The notes: a model not told the origin generated them from the letters alone. Positions 24,808 through 33,144 are shown, counted from the stretch's first letter. The stretch: 64,000 bases of DNA from Nonomuraea sp. SBT364 (GCF_001083785.1 NZ_LAVL01000011.1:1-64000), one strand, 5' to 3'. Made by a program: numbers and translations.

Positions 24808-25677
24808 GTGGCCTTAAAACGATCATGGGCGGGCTGGCGGTTCGTCGCGCCGTTCATGGCGGTGTTCGCGCTCGTCTTCCTGGCGCCGATCGCGTACTCG
24901 ATCTACCTCAGTCTCTTCCGCACCCAGCTGATCGGCGGCACCACCTTCGTCGGCGCCGGCAACTACGTCAAGGCGCTGAGCGACCCGCGGTTCTGGGCGG
25001 CCTTCGGCAATGTCGCGATCTTCCTGGTCGTCCAGGTGCCGATCATGTTGTTCCTGGCGCTCCTGGTGGCTCTCGTGATCGACAGCGGCCGGCTTTACGG
25101 GACGAGCTTCTTCCGCATCTCGGTCTTCCTCCCTTACGCGGTGCCCGCGGTGGTCGCCACGCTGATGTGGGGCTTCATGTACGGCACCCGGTTCGGCCTG
25201 ATCGGCAACCTGAACGAGCGCCTCGGCCTGTCGCTGCCCGACCCGCTCTCCGCCGACCTCATGCTCGCCTCCATCGGCAACATCGTGACCTGGGAGTTCG
25301 TCGGCTACAACATGCTGATCCTCTACTCGGCGCTGCGCGTGGTGAATCCCTCGCTGTACGAGGCCGCGCAGATCGACGGCGCGGGCCAGCTCCGCGTCAT
25401 CTGGGCGATCAAGCTCCCCGCCCTGCGCGGGGCCCTGCTGATCGCCACCATCTTCTCGATCATCGGCAGCTTCCAGCTCTTCAACGAGCCCAGCATCCTG
25501 CGCGTCCTGGCCCCGAACGTGATCACCACCTACTTCACGCCGAACCTCTACGCCTACTCGCTGTCCTTCTCCGGCCAGCAGTACGACTACTCGGCGACCG
25601 TCGCCATCGTCATGGGCGTCATCACGATGATCATCGCCTACGTCGTCCAGCTCCGCGGCATGCGGAAGGGGGCATGA
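24808..25677 (+). CDS. CUT1 sugar ABC transporter permease (MalF-like)
   Basis: 289 aa from GTG 24808, selected because GAGGGAG lies 6 nt upstream; an upstream ATG at 24760 would place the operator inside the coding region. Six membrane helices, the first being FVAPFMAVFALVFLAPIAYS, and the EAA loop YEAAQIDGAGQLRVIWAIKLP at about 185-205 that contacts the ATPase. Codon 3 is TTA, rare here. Forms the channel together with the next gene; no ATPase is encoded nearby, as is common for actinomycete CUT1 systems that share a multitask ATPase (MsiK). Confidence 0.93.
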   Translation: MALKRSWAGWRFVAPFMAVFALVFLAPIAYSIYLSLFRTQLIGGTTFVGAGNYVKALSDPRFWAAFGNVAIFLVVQVPIMLFLALLVALVIDSGRLYGTSFFRISVFLPYAVPAVVATLMWGFMYGTRFGLIGNLNERLGLSLPDPLSADLMLASIGNIVTWEFVGYNMLILYSALRVVNPSLYEAAQIDGAGQLRVIWAIKLPALRGALLIATIFSIIGSFQLFNEPSILRVLAPNVITTYFTPNLYAYSLSFSGQQYDYSATVAIVMGVITMIIAYVVQLRGMRKGA

Positions 25678-25678
25678 A

Positions 25679-26581
25679 GTGACCGCCACGGCCAGGAGAC
25701 GGCACAAGCCGCTCGTCGTACGCCGCCGCCCGGCGCGCCGCCACCGGCGGAGCGTCACCCTGACCCTGCTGACCTCGATCATGCTGGTCTACACGCTGCT
25801 CCCGCTGGCCTGGCTGCTGATCAACGCCTCCAAGACGCAGGAGGGACTGTTCGGCTCGTTCGGTCTGTGGTTCGCGGGAGACTTCGCGCTGTTCTCCAAC
25901 ATCGCCGACACCCTCACCTACGACGGCGGCATCTTCACCCGCTGGCTGCTCAACACGCTGCTGTACGTGATACTCGGCGCGGGCGGCGCCACCGCGCTGG
26001 CCACGATCGCCGGCTACGGGCTGGCGAAGTTCGACTTCCCCGGCAAGAAGGCCGTTTTCGCCGTCGTCATCGGCGCGGTCGCCGTGCCCGGCACCGCGCT
26101 GGCCGTGCCGACGTTCCTGATGTTCGCCGGCCTGGGCCTGACCGACACCCCATGGGCGATCATCATCCCGTCGCTGATCTCGCCGTTCGGCCTCTACCTC
26201 ATGTGGATCTACGCCGCCGACGCCGTGCCCGACGAGATCATCGAGTCGGCGCGCGTGGACGGGGCGCGGGAGTTCCAGACGTTCTTCCGCGTCAGCCTGC
26301 CGCTGCTGTCGCCCGGCATCGTCACGGTCCTGCTCTTCACCGTGGTCGCGACCTGGAACAACTACTTCCTGCCGCTGGTCATGCTGCGGGACCCGGACTG
26401 GTACCCGCTCACCCTCGGGCTCGACAGCTGGAACGCCCAGGCCGCCACCGCGGGCGGCGAGGCCGTTTTCAATCTGGTGATCACCGGTTCGCTGCTCACC
26501 ATCGTCCCGCTGATCGCGGCGTTCCTGCTGCTCCAGCGGTACTGGCAGTCGGGCCTGGCCGCCGGAAGCGTGAAGGAATAA
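25679..26581 (+). CDS. CUT1 sugar ABC transporter permease (MalG-like)
   Basis: 300 aa; GTG 25679 begins one base after the stop of the preceding permease, with GGAAGGGGG upstream. A basic N-terminus (RRRPARRHRR) is followed by six membrane helices. The EAA loop is ESARVDGAREFQTFFRVSLP near residues 185-204. Second half of the membrane channel with the preceding gene; the binding protein follows 24 nt later. Confidence 0.93.
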   Translation: MTATARRRHKPLVVRRRPARRHRRSVTLTLLTSIMLVYTLLPLAWLLINASKTQEGLFGSFGLWFAGDFALFSNIADTLTYDGGIFTRWLLNTLLYVILGAGGATALATIAGYGLAKFDFPGKKAVFAVVIGAVAVPGTALAVPTFLMFAGLGLTDTPWAIIIPSLISPFGLYLMWIYAADAVPDEIIESARVDGAREFQTFFRVSLPLLSPGIVTVLLFTVVATWNNYFLPLVMLRDPDWYPLTLGLDSWNAQAATAGGEAVFNLVITGSLLTIVPLIAAFLLLQRYWQSGLAAGSVKE

Positions 26582-26605
26582 CCACCACCGAAAGGGAACA
26601 CCTCC

Positions 26606-27934
26606 ATGAGGACAACCCGCAGCGCCGCCCTCCTGCTGGGCGCCGCACTGATCGTCGCCGCCTGCGGCGGCCCGGGAGGCGGCACGGCGTCCGCCCCGCA
26701 GAGCAGCGCCTCCGGTGACAGCGTGCAGGCCGCGCTGGACGCCGGTGGCAGCATCACGGTCTGGGCCTGGGAGCCGACCCTCGAAAAGGTGGTCACCGAC
26801 TTCCAGGCCAAGTACCCGAAGGTCAAGGTCAACCTGGTCAACGCCGGTACGGGCAACGACCAGTACACCGCCCTGCAGAACGCGATCAAAGCAGGCTCGG
26901 GCGTGCCCGACGTCGCCCAGGTCGAGTACTACGCGCTGCCGCAGTTCGCGCTGGCCAAGTCGATCGCCGATCTGACGCCGTTCGGCGCGGACAAGCTGGA
27001 GGGCACCTTCACCCCCGGCCCGTGGGGCTCGGTCCGCTCCGGCGGCGCCGTCCACGGCCTGCCCATGGACTCCGGCCCGATGGCGCTCTTCTACAACAAG
27101 GAGGTCTTCGACAAGCATCAGATCGAGGTGCCGAAGACCTGGGAGGAGTACATCGAGGCCGCCAGGAAGCTGCACGAGGCCGACCCGAAGGCGTACATCA
27201 CGAACGACATCGGCGACGCCGGCTTCACCACCAGCATGATCTGGCAGGCCGGCGGCAAGCCGTACCAGGTCGACGGCACCAACGTCACCGTCAACTTCGC
27301 CGACGCGGGCACGCAGAAGTTCACCGCCGCCTGGCAGCAGCTGGTCAGCGGCAAGCTGGTCGCGCCGGTCGGCTCCTGGAGCGAGGCGTGGTACAAGGGC
27401 CTGGGCGACGGCACGATCGCCACGCTGGTGATCGGCGCCTGGATGCCCGCCAACCTCGAGTCCGGCGTCAAGGCCGGGGCCGGCAAGTGGCGGGTCGCCC
27501 CCATGCCGCAGTGGGAGGCCGGCGGCCAGGCCACCTCGGAGAACGGCGGCAGCTCCCTGGCCGTCCCCGAGGCGTCCGCCAGCAAGGCGCTCGCCTACGC
27601 CTTCATGAAGTACGCCGCCGTCGACGAGGGCGCGCAGTCCCGCGCGGACAACGGCGCCTTCCCCGCCACCACCGCCCAGCTCAACTCCCCGGCCTTCCTG
27701 GACAAGAAGCTCCCCTACTTCGGCGGCCAGCAGGTCAACCAGGTGCTCGCCCAGTCGGCCGGCCAGGTCGTCAGCGGCTGGTCGTACCTGCCGTACCAGG
27801 TGTATGCCAACAGCATCTTCAACGACACGGTCGGCAAGGCGTACGTCGGTGACGCGACCTTGCAGGACGGCCTGAAGGCCTGGCAGGACGCCTCCGTCAA
27901 GTACGGCCAGGAGCAGGGCTTCAGCGTGCGGTGA
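26606..27934 (+). CDS. Sugar-binding lipoprotein of the CUT1 transporter
   Basis: 442 aa; lipobox LIVAACGG gives an acylated N-terminal Cys near residue 21. Family-1 solute-binding fold: ITVWAWEPTLEKVVTDFQAK near the N-terminus, GLPMDSGPMALFYNKEVFDK in the middle, and a C-terminal ALAYAFMKYAAVDEGAQSR. Many exposed aromatic residues (WAWEP, WQAGG, YWQ-like) suit a saccharide. RBS AAAGGGA. Last gene of the three-gene transporter operon, followed by a strong hairpin. Ligand unknown, but flanking GH43/GH5 enzymes suggest arabino- or xylo-oligosaccharides. Confidence 0.93.
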   Translation: MRTTRSAALLLGAALIVAACGGPGGGTASAPQSSASGDSVQAALDAGGSITVWAWEPTLEKVVTDFQAKYPKVKVNLVNAGTGNDQYTALQNAIKAGSGVPDVAQVEYYALPQFALAKSIADLTPFGADKLEGTFTPGPWGSVRSGGAVHGLPMDSGPMALFYNKEVFDKHQIEVPKTWEEYIEAARKLHEADPKAYITNDIGDAGFTTSMIWQAGGKPYQVDGTNVTVNFADAGTQKFTAAWQQLVSGKLVAPVGSWSEAWYKGLGDGTIATLVIGAWMPANLESGVKAGAGKWRVAPMPQWEAGGQATSENGGSSLAVPEASASKALAYAFMKYAAVDEGAQSRADNGAFPATTAQLNSPAFLDKKLPYFGGQQVNQVLAQSAGQVVSGWSYLPYQVYANSIFNDTVGKAYVGDATLQDGLKAWQDASVKYGQEQGFSVR

Positions 27935-27953
27935 CCGCAGGACTGCCTGCCGG

Positions 27954-27987
27954 ACGCGGGCCGCCCCCGGAAGGGGGCGGCCCGCGT
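27954..27987. terminator. Bidirectional terminator with GGAA tetraloop
   Basis: A perfect 15-bp stem (ACGCGGGCCGCCCCC and its complement) closed by a GNRA-type loop GGAA, 19 nt after the binding-protein stop and 3 nt before the end of the opposing GH43 gene. No T-tract, but the stem is exceptionally stable. Confidence 0.85.
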
Positions 27988-27990
27988 GCG

Positions 27991-29433
27991 TCAGGAGGTG
28001 ACGCGGAAGGTGGCGTCGCCGCGGGCCGTCGCGGTGCTGATCTCGTCGATGCGGAGCAGGTAGTTGGAGTGGCGGAGATAGCGTCCGGGGAAGTTGTACG
28101 ACTGGAACGACGACCAGGACGAGCTCGCGAGCCCGGCGACCTGGCGGAACGACGCGTCCGCGGCGAAGATCGAGCTGCCGTCGGAGGCCTCCAGCCGGAG
28201 ATCGTAGTCGTAGTGGCGCAGGTAGTGGCCGGGGAAGTTCACCGACATGAAGGACACCGTGCCAGAGCCCGCCAGGCCGGGAACCAGGCGGAACTGCGCG
28301 TCCTGGGCCGGGCTGACGTTGGCGTCGATGCGCACGTCGTAGTCGATGTGCCGCACGTACCGGTCCTGGAAGTTGTAGGACTGGAGGCGGTTGATCGGCG
28401 TCGAGTCGCCCCAGCGGCCGAGCACCCTGTTCTCCTCCGCCTGGGTCAGGTTGAGAATGGACCCGTGGCGCTTGCGGGTGCCGCCCAGGCCGTAGCCGGA
28501 GACCGTGCGGAAGTTCCGCGTGCTGCCCAGGTCGGTGGAGGCGATGGGCATGTAGCCGCGGCCGGTGGCGAACTGGTCGAGCCACAGCGCCCACTCGCTG
28601 CGGCCGTTGAACTGCGCCCACATCGGGCCCTCCACGACGTTGCCGCCGCCGGTGCCGTTGGAGATGCCCATGTGCGACAGGTTCCCCAGCGTGGTCCACG
28701 AGCCGAGGATCGAGTTGCTCGCCTCGATCGTGATGTGGCCGTCGGCCGAGGCCCGGTAGTAACGGTAGCCGCCGGTGCTGCCGGCCACCTCGACGATCTG
28801 CGTGTCGATGATGCCCTGGCTGCCGCCGCGCTCGATGTAGAGCTGCGGCGTGGTGACGGTGCGGAAGTCGCTGGTGCGCGCGTACCAGATGCGGTGCTTG
28901 GTGACGCCGTTGCGCGCCGAGTTGGTCGCCCAGTAGAGGACGTAGTCACCGGTCGCGGGGTTGTAGATGGCCTCGGGGGCCCAGGCGTTGCCGGCGCCGG
29001 GGATGCCGCCCGCGACGTTCATCAGCCGCGGCGCCGACCAGTTCACCAGGTCGGTCGACTCCCACACCACGAGCGAGGTGCTGCCCCGGTTGGCGGCGTC
29101 GTTCCATGAGGTGCCGCCGGCGATCCGCAGGTCGGTGGCGATGATCCAGTAACGGTCGCCGCCGGGGGAGCGGACCAGGGCGGGATCGCGCACCCCGCGC
29201 GTGCCGACCGTGGAGCGCAGCACCACGCCGCCGTTGTTCAGGTCGGTCCAGTTGAGACCGTCGTCGCTGTGGGCGAGATAGATCTGCTCGCCGTCGGCCG
29301 ACTCGCCCGTGAAGTGCGCCATCAGGTAGCCGGTGAACGGGTCGAGGGCGGCCGCCTTCTCCGCGGTGAGCGCCGACAACGACGCGAGTGTCAGGCACAT
29401 GGTGGTCAGGACCGCGGCTAATCGGGACAACAT
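27991..29433 (-). CDS. Secreted GH43 enzyme with C-terminal AbfB (CBM42) domain
   Basis: 480 aa from ATG 29433. Signal peptide about 1-29 (ending EKAAA). The GH43 propeller (about 32-325) begins YLMAHFTGESADGEQIYLAH and shows D in GVRDPALV, D in IIDTQIVE and E in NVVEGPMW. The AbfB trefoil (about 340-480) has three diagnostic repeats: RYVRHIDYDVRID, HYLRHYDYDLRLE and RYLRHSNYLLRID, which bind arabinofuranose side chains. Probably an exo- or endo-acting arabinan/arabinoxylan enzyme; such short GH43 domains also include beta-galactan hydrolases. It starts 17 nt after the next GH43-AbfB gene and is cotranscribed with it. Confidence 0.88.
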   Translation of the reverse strand: MLSRLAAVLTTMCLTLASLSALTAEKAAALDPFTGYLMAHFTGESADGEQIYLAHSDDGLNWTDLNNGGVVLRSTVGTRGVRDPALVRSPGGDRYWIIATDLRIAGGTSWNDAANRGSTSLVVWESTDLVNWSAPRLMNVAGGIPGAGNAWAPEAIYNPATGDYVLYWATNSARNGVTKHRIWYARTSDFRTVTTPQLYIERGGSQGIIDTQIVEVAGSTGGYRYYRASADGHITIEASNSILGSWTTLGNLSHMGISNGTGGGNVVEGPMWAQFNGRSEWALWLDQFATGRGYMPIASTDLGSTRNFRTVSGYGLGGTRKRHGSILNLTQAEENRVLGRWGDSTPINRLQSYNFQDRYVRHIDYDVRIDANVSPAQDAQFRLVPGLAGSGTVSFMSVNFPGHYLRHYDYDLRLEASDGSSIFAADASFRQVAGLASSSWSSFQSYNFPGRYLRHSNYLLRIDEISTATARGDATFRVTS

Positions 29434-29450
29434 GGGTGCACTCTTCTCTG

Positions 29451-30833
29451 TCAGAGGGTGGGGACGATCGGGCGTATGGTGCCGTCGGCGTTGAACTCCA
29501 TCCGGTCGACGGTGGTCTCCCGGTTGGTGCCGTTGCCGGCCGGCACGGCGAAGCGGTGGTAGGCGAGGTGCCAGCCGTCCGGGCCCTGGACCACGGAGTG
29601 GTGGCCGGTGCCCTTGATGCCGGCGTCGAGCCGCTTCTGCAGCACGACGCCGCGCTTGGTCCACGGCCCGAGCGGCGAGGAGCCGGTGGCGTAGGCGACC
29701 CGGTAGTCCTCGCTGCGGGTGTCGTTCTCCGACCACATGAGGTAGTAGGTCCCGTTGCGCTTGAACACGAACGGCGCCTCGTTGTAGCCGGACGGCGTGA
29801 TCACGCGTACCTGGGCGGGGTCGAAGGAGATCATGTCGCCGTTGAGCGGCACGACCCTGGCCGTGCCCTGCCCCCAGTACAGGTAGGAGCGGCCGTCGTC
29901 GTCGGTGAAGACCATCGGGTCGATCGCCTGGCCGGAATACTGCCCGCCCGCGATCAGCGGCCGGCCGAGCGCGTCGCGGAACGGCCCAGCGGGGGAGTCG
30001 GCGACCGCCACGCCGAGCTGCTTGGCGCCGCTGCCCTGCCCGCCGCTGAAGTACAGGTAGTAGCGGCCGTTCCGCGCGGCCACGGCCGGCGCCCAGGCCG
30101 AGTGCTCCGCCCACGACACGCCGGGCCCGAGGTCGAGGATCACGCCGTGGCCGGTCCAGTTCACCAGGTCCGGGGAGGAGAAGGCCTTGTAGTACGTGCC
30201 GCTCCAGCTCGCGTACCCGTCGGTCGTCGGATAGAGGTAGTAGCGGTCCCCGAACCTGGCGATGTGCGGGTCGGCGAACAGCCCGGGAACGATCGGGCCC
30301 TTGTTCGTCTTCGGCACCCACGGCGCCGCGATCCGGAACGAGCTGTCCGCCCGGAAGGCGGCGGTGTCCTGGTAGGTGTCCAGCCACAGCGCGAAGTCGC
30401 GGTGCCTGATCCGCCGGTCCGGATAGTTGTAGGAGGTCAGCGCGTACGAGCCGGCGCCAGAGCCGTCCACGGCGCAGAACGTGGCGTCCGCGCGGAAGGT
30501 CGCGTCCCCGGTGTTGGCGTCGATGCGCAGCCGGTAGTCCCTGTGCCGCAGGAACTGGCCGTTCCCGGCCTGGAACGAGAAGCAGTCCGGCGACGCCAGC
30601 CCGTTCACGATCGTGAACGTGGCGTCCTGCTTCGCCTGGGAGGCGCTGCCGGCGTTGATCGGGTCGATCCGGCCCAGGTAGTTCTGGTGCCGCACGTACC
30701 GGCCGGGATGGCTGACCGACTCCAGTGATCGCGTGCCGGTCGGCAGCACGGCCGCGTACGCGGGCGTGACCGCCACCAGGTCGGCGGCCAGGAGCATGCC
30801 GGCGAGGAGGATCGCCCGCTTCGGAAGCTTCAT
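29451..30833 (-). CDS. Secreted GH43 arabinofuranosidase-type enzyme with N-terminal AbfB (CBM42) domain
   Basis: 460 aa; ATG 30833 with AGGAGA 5 nt upstream. Signal peptide 1-27 (TPAYA). The AbfB domain comes first (about 33-170; RYVRHQNYLGRID, QFLRHRDYRLRID, RRIRHRDFALWLD), then GH43 (about 178-460) with D in LFADPHIA, D in AIDPMVFT and E in YNEAPFVF. The order is the reverse of the neighbour (catalytic domain first there), so the pair presents the same binding domain at opposite ends. First gene of a two-gene operon downstream of the operator at 30955-30970. Confidence 0.9.
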   Translation of the reverse strand: MKLPKRAILLAGMLLAADLVAVTPAYAAVLPTGTRSLESVSHPGRYVRHQNYLGRIDPINAGSASQAKQDATFTIVNGLASPDCFSFQAGNGQFLRHRDYRLRIDANTGDATFRADATFCAVDGSGAGSYALTSYNYPDRRIRHRDFALWLDTYQDTAAFRADSSFRIAAPWVPKTNKGPIVPGLFADPHIARFGDRYYLYPTTDGYASWSGTYYKAFSSPDLVNWTGHGVILDLGPGVSWAEHSAWAPAVAARNGRYYLYFSGGQGSGAKQLGVAVADSPAGPFRDALGRPLIAGGQYSGQAIDPMVFTDDDGRSYLYWGQGTARVVPLNGDMISFDPAQVRVITPSGYNEAPFVFKRNGTYYLMWSENDTRSEDYRVAYATGSSPLGPWTKRGVVLQKRLDAGIKGTGHHSVVQGPDGWHLAYHRFAVPAGNGTNRETTVDRMEFNADGTIRPIVPTL

Positions 30834-30925
30834 GGGTCTCTCCTGGGTGAGGTGCCCGCGCGTGATCGCCGGTGCTCTCGTCGACCGCGGCGTGCGATGG
30901 TGGCCGGCGGGAGGGGATTCGTCTC

Positions 30926-30940
30926 GATGAAAAGTTCATC
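30926..30940. promoter_or_regulatory. Inverted repeat GATGAA-AAG-TTCATC in the leader of the GH43-AbfB operon
   Basis: Perfect 6-3-6 inverted repeat 15 nt downstream (in the direction of transcription) of the LacI-type operator. May be a second regulator site or an RNA hairpin. Confidence 0.45.
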
Positions 30941-30954
30941 CGTTCGATGGCGTG

Positions 30955-30970
30955 ATGTTAGCGCTAACAT
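30955..30970. promoter_or_regulatory. LacI-family operator, perfect 16-bp palindrome
   Basis: ATGTTAGCGCTAACAT, the same TGTTAGCGCTAACA core as at 10188-10203, 121 nt upstream of the GH43-AbfB start. Suggests a common regulator for this operon and the GH127-GH27 block. Confidence 0.78.
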
Positions 30971-31062
30971 GAATGCGGTGGCGGATCTCGGCACGGTCAT
31001 GGCATGGAGTTCGAGCGGCACGCACCCGTGAAGGGGTGCGGGGATCACATCGGCGTAACAGC

Positions 31063-31076
31063 AGTGTTATCGCTCA
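31063..31076. promoter_or_regulatory. Degenerate LacI-type operator
   Basis: TGTTATCGCTCACA keeps the outer TGTT/ACA arms and central CGC of TGTTAGCGCTAACA with two mismatched pairs. Lies between the two better sites at 30955 and 31150. Confidence 0.4.
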
Positions 31077-31136
31077 CATCGGAGGGGGTCAATACCCCAG
31101 TTTTCCCGGCGCCCCGGCAGCCTTCCAGGCGGGGGG

Positions 31137-31165
31137 TTGACAAGGCTTCTGTGAGCGCTAACACT
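31137..31165 (+). promoter_or_regulatory. Promoter with LacI-type operator in its spacer
   Basis: TTGACA (31137-31142), a 17-nt spacer and AACACT (31160-31165). TGTGAGCGCTAACA (31150-31163), one mismatch from the perfect TGTTAGCGCTAACA palindrome, spans spacer and -10. Directed towards the GH5 gene about 200 nt downstream. Confidence 0.6.
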
Positions 31166-31223
31166 CTGCGGAAACGCCACGAACGCCAAGTGATCTGATT
31201 GCCGCCCATCCTCGCCAGAGCTG

Positions 31224-31237
31224 GGAAAGCGCTTGCC
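31224..31237. promoter_or_regulatory. Operator-like palindrome GGAAAGCGCTTGCC
   Basis: 14-bp palindrome with one mismatched pair and a central AAGCGCTT, the general form of CcpA/CelR/MalR-like LacI-family operators. Located between the candidate promoter and the GH5 start. Confidence 0.55.
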
Positions 31238-31257
31238 TACAGCTTTTGCCGCGCGAA

Positions 31258-31269
31258 GTTTACGTAAAC
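31258..31269. promoter_or_regulatory. Operator GTTTACGTAAAC, copy of the lacI/transporter site
   Basis: Identical, including the following AT, to 24711-24724. It lies 93 nt upstream of the GH5 start and links that gene to the LacI regulator at 23594-24655. Confidence 0.72.
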
Positions 31270-31362
31270 ATCTCCCTGCCGCCGAGGAGCGCGTGTACGG
31301 ATCCGATGGCGCATCGCAGGTGAGTGCCGACCCGGGAATCCAGATCGATCGATGGGAGTCTC

Positions 31363-32832
31363 ATGAAACCGATCATGGCGTTACGCCGGTCGCTGATCGC
31401 CCTTGTGGTGACCGCGGTCGCCGCGGCCGCGAGCCTCGTCGTCTCCGCGCTGCCGGCCCATGCCGCCACCAGCCAGTTCCGGGGCATGAACTGGGCCGTG
31501 CTGGGTGACAACTTCAGCACCGGCACGCTCGTCCCGCAGGGCCTGAGCCAGTCCGACAGCAACGCGACGGTACGGGCCAAGGCCGACGCCCTCTACGACG
31601 ACATGGCCTCCACCATGGGCGTCAACACCGTCCGGCTGCCCATCAACACGCACACAGTGGCCAACTCGACCTGGTGGAACGCCTACCGCGGCGCCATCGA
31701 CGCCGCCACCGCCCGGGGATTCAAGGTCATCCTCGCCTATTGGGAGGACGGCGCCGCCTCCGGCGGCCGGATCACGAACCTCGCCGCTTGGAACACGATG
31801 TGGTCCAGCGTGACCAACACGTACGGCTCGAACGGCAACGTCTACTTCGAGCCGATGAACGAGCCGCACGGCTACAGCTCGGCCGAATGGCGTGACGTCG
31901 CCGCCGACTGGCTGGCCTACCACTACTCGGCCCCGGCGAACCGGGTGCTCATCGGCGGCACCGGCTACAGCCAGGACCTGCGGGACGTCTGCAACGACAG
32001 CCGCTTCAACTCGACGCTGCTGTCCTTCCACCACTACGCCTTCTTCTACGGCGCGATGACCTACGACGCCTTCCGGAGCCACATCCAGACGCGTCTGGGC
32101 AACTGCGCCTCCCGCGCGGTCGCGACCGAGTTCGGCGCGCCGATGTCCACCGGACTCAACTACGGCGACGCCAACAGCACCGACAACTTCGTGCGCCACA
32201 TCCGCGCCATGGCCCAGGTCATGCGGGACAACCAGATGGGCGGCACCTACTGGCCCGCCATCGGCGGCAAGCCGGGCGACATCGGGTACGACTGGTACTC
32301 GATGTACGCCCTCAGCGGCAGCGGCACCGATCTCAACCTGACCGTCCGCAACACCTCCGGAGCTGACCGGATCCGCTATGCCTGGGGCGACACCGTCGGC
32401 GGCGGCCCCACCTCTCCGTTCTACCGGCTCACCGTGCGCCACAGCGGCAAGGCCATGGACGTCCAGCAGCCGAACACCGACAACGGCGCGCGCGTCGGGC
32501 AGTACGCCTACAACGGCAACGCGTGGCAGCAGTGGCAGTTCCAGGACGCCGGCAGCGGCTACTGGCGCATCATCAGCCGCCACAGCGGAAGGTGCCTCGA
32601 CGTGGCGAGCGCCTCGACCGCCGACGGGGCCGAGCTCATCCAGTACACCTGCGGCACCGGCACCAACCAGCAGTTCCAGATGGTCGCCAACGGCAGCTAC
32701 TTCCAGCTCCGGGCACGGCACAGCGGCAAATGCGTGGACGTGCCGTCCGCATCGACCGCGGACGGCGTGATCCTCAAGCAGTATCCGTGCAACACCGGCA
32801 CCAACCAGCAGTGGTCGCGCGCGACCGTCTGA
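31363..32832 (+). CDS. Secreted GH5 glycoside hydrolase with CBM13
   Basis: 489 aa from ATG 31363 (GGGAG 4 nt upstream). Signal peptide about 1-35 (ALPAHA). The GH5 barrel (about 37-335) shows NTVRLPINTHTV, acid/base E167 in FEPMNEPHG, FHHYAFFYG and nucleophile E256 in ATEFGAP. The subfamily, and so mannan, glucan or galactan specificity, could not be fixed from sequence alone. The C-terminal CBM13 (about 350-489) has three repeats with HSGKAMDV, HSGRCLDV and HSGKCVDV and uses GC-rich codons, unlike the 428-bp cassette. Preceded by a dense array of operator-like sites. Confidence 0.87.
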   Translation: MKPIMALRRSLIALVVTAVAAAASLVVSALPAHAATSQFRGMNWAVLGDNFSTGTLVPQGLSQSDSNATVRAKADALYDDMASTMGVNTVRLPINTHTVANSTWWNAYRGAIDAATARGFKVILAYWEDGAASGGRITNLAAWNTMWSSVTNTYGSNGNVYFEPMNEPHGYSSAEWRDVAADWLAYHYSAPANRVLIGGTGYSQDLRDVCNDSRFNSTLLSFHHYAFFYGAMTYDAFRSHIQTRLGNCASRAVATEFGAPMSTGLNYGDANSTDNFVRHIRAMAQVMRDNQMGGTYWPAIGGKPGDIGYDWYSMYALSGSGTDLNLTVRNTSGADRIRYAWGDTVGGGPTSPFYRLTVRHSGKAMDVQQPNTDNGARVGQYAYNGNAWQQWQFQDAGSGYWRIISRHSGRCLDVASASTADGAELIQYTCGTGTNQQFQMVANGSYFQLRARHSGKCVDVPSASTADGVILKQYPCNTGTNQQWSRATV

Positions 32833-32878
32833 CGCTCGTCCCACCGTGACCGCGGATCCGCGGTACGGCCCGCACGCC

Positions 32879-32915
32879 CCCGGCGCCGATCCCGTGCTGT
32901 GTGCCCGGCGCCGGG
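32879..32915 (+). terminator. Hairpin downstream of the GH5 gene
   Basis: Perfect 10-bp stem CCCGGCGCCG / CGGCGCCGGG with a 17-nt loop, 47 nt after the stop. A 16-bp palindrome ACCGCGGATCCGCGGT at 32849-32864 just before it could form an additional hairpin. The 300-nt gap to the next gene holds nothing else recognisable. Confidence 0.5.
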
Positions 32916-33144
32916 CAGCCGGGGCGTGACCCTCCGGCGACGACGTGGAGGGCGCGAGGGCGGCGCTGACGGGCAGATGGCAGAGGTCGTTCCGCGCATG
33001 GCCGCCTGAACGGGGTCTCACGCGGCTGGCGATGCGGAATGTGGCGCCGGTGTGGAGGCGGCGCTGCCGTCGTACCGCACCGGCGCGTAACGCCGCCGAC
33101 TCGTCCGCCTGCTCCGAGGAACCGGCCCAGTGCTGGGCCAGGAC

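Noticed and set aside
29434..30939. Upstream extension of the GH43-AbfB frame (982 codons in total)
   Set aside because: The part above 29433 is antifunctional Arg/Pro-rich sequence in the wrong frame of the neighbouring GH43-AbfB gene; the signal peptide begins at 29433.
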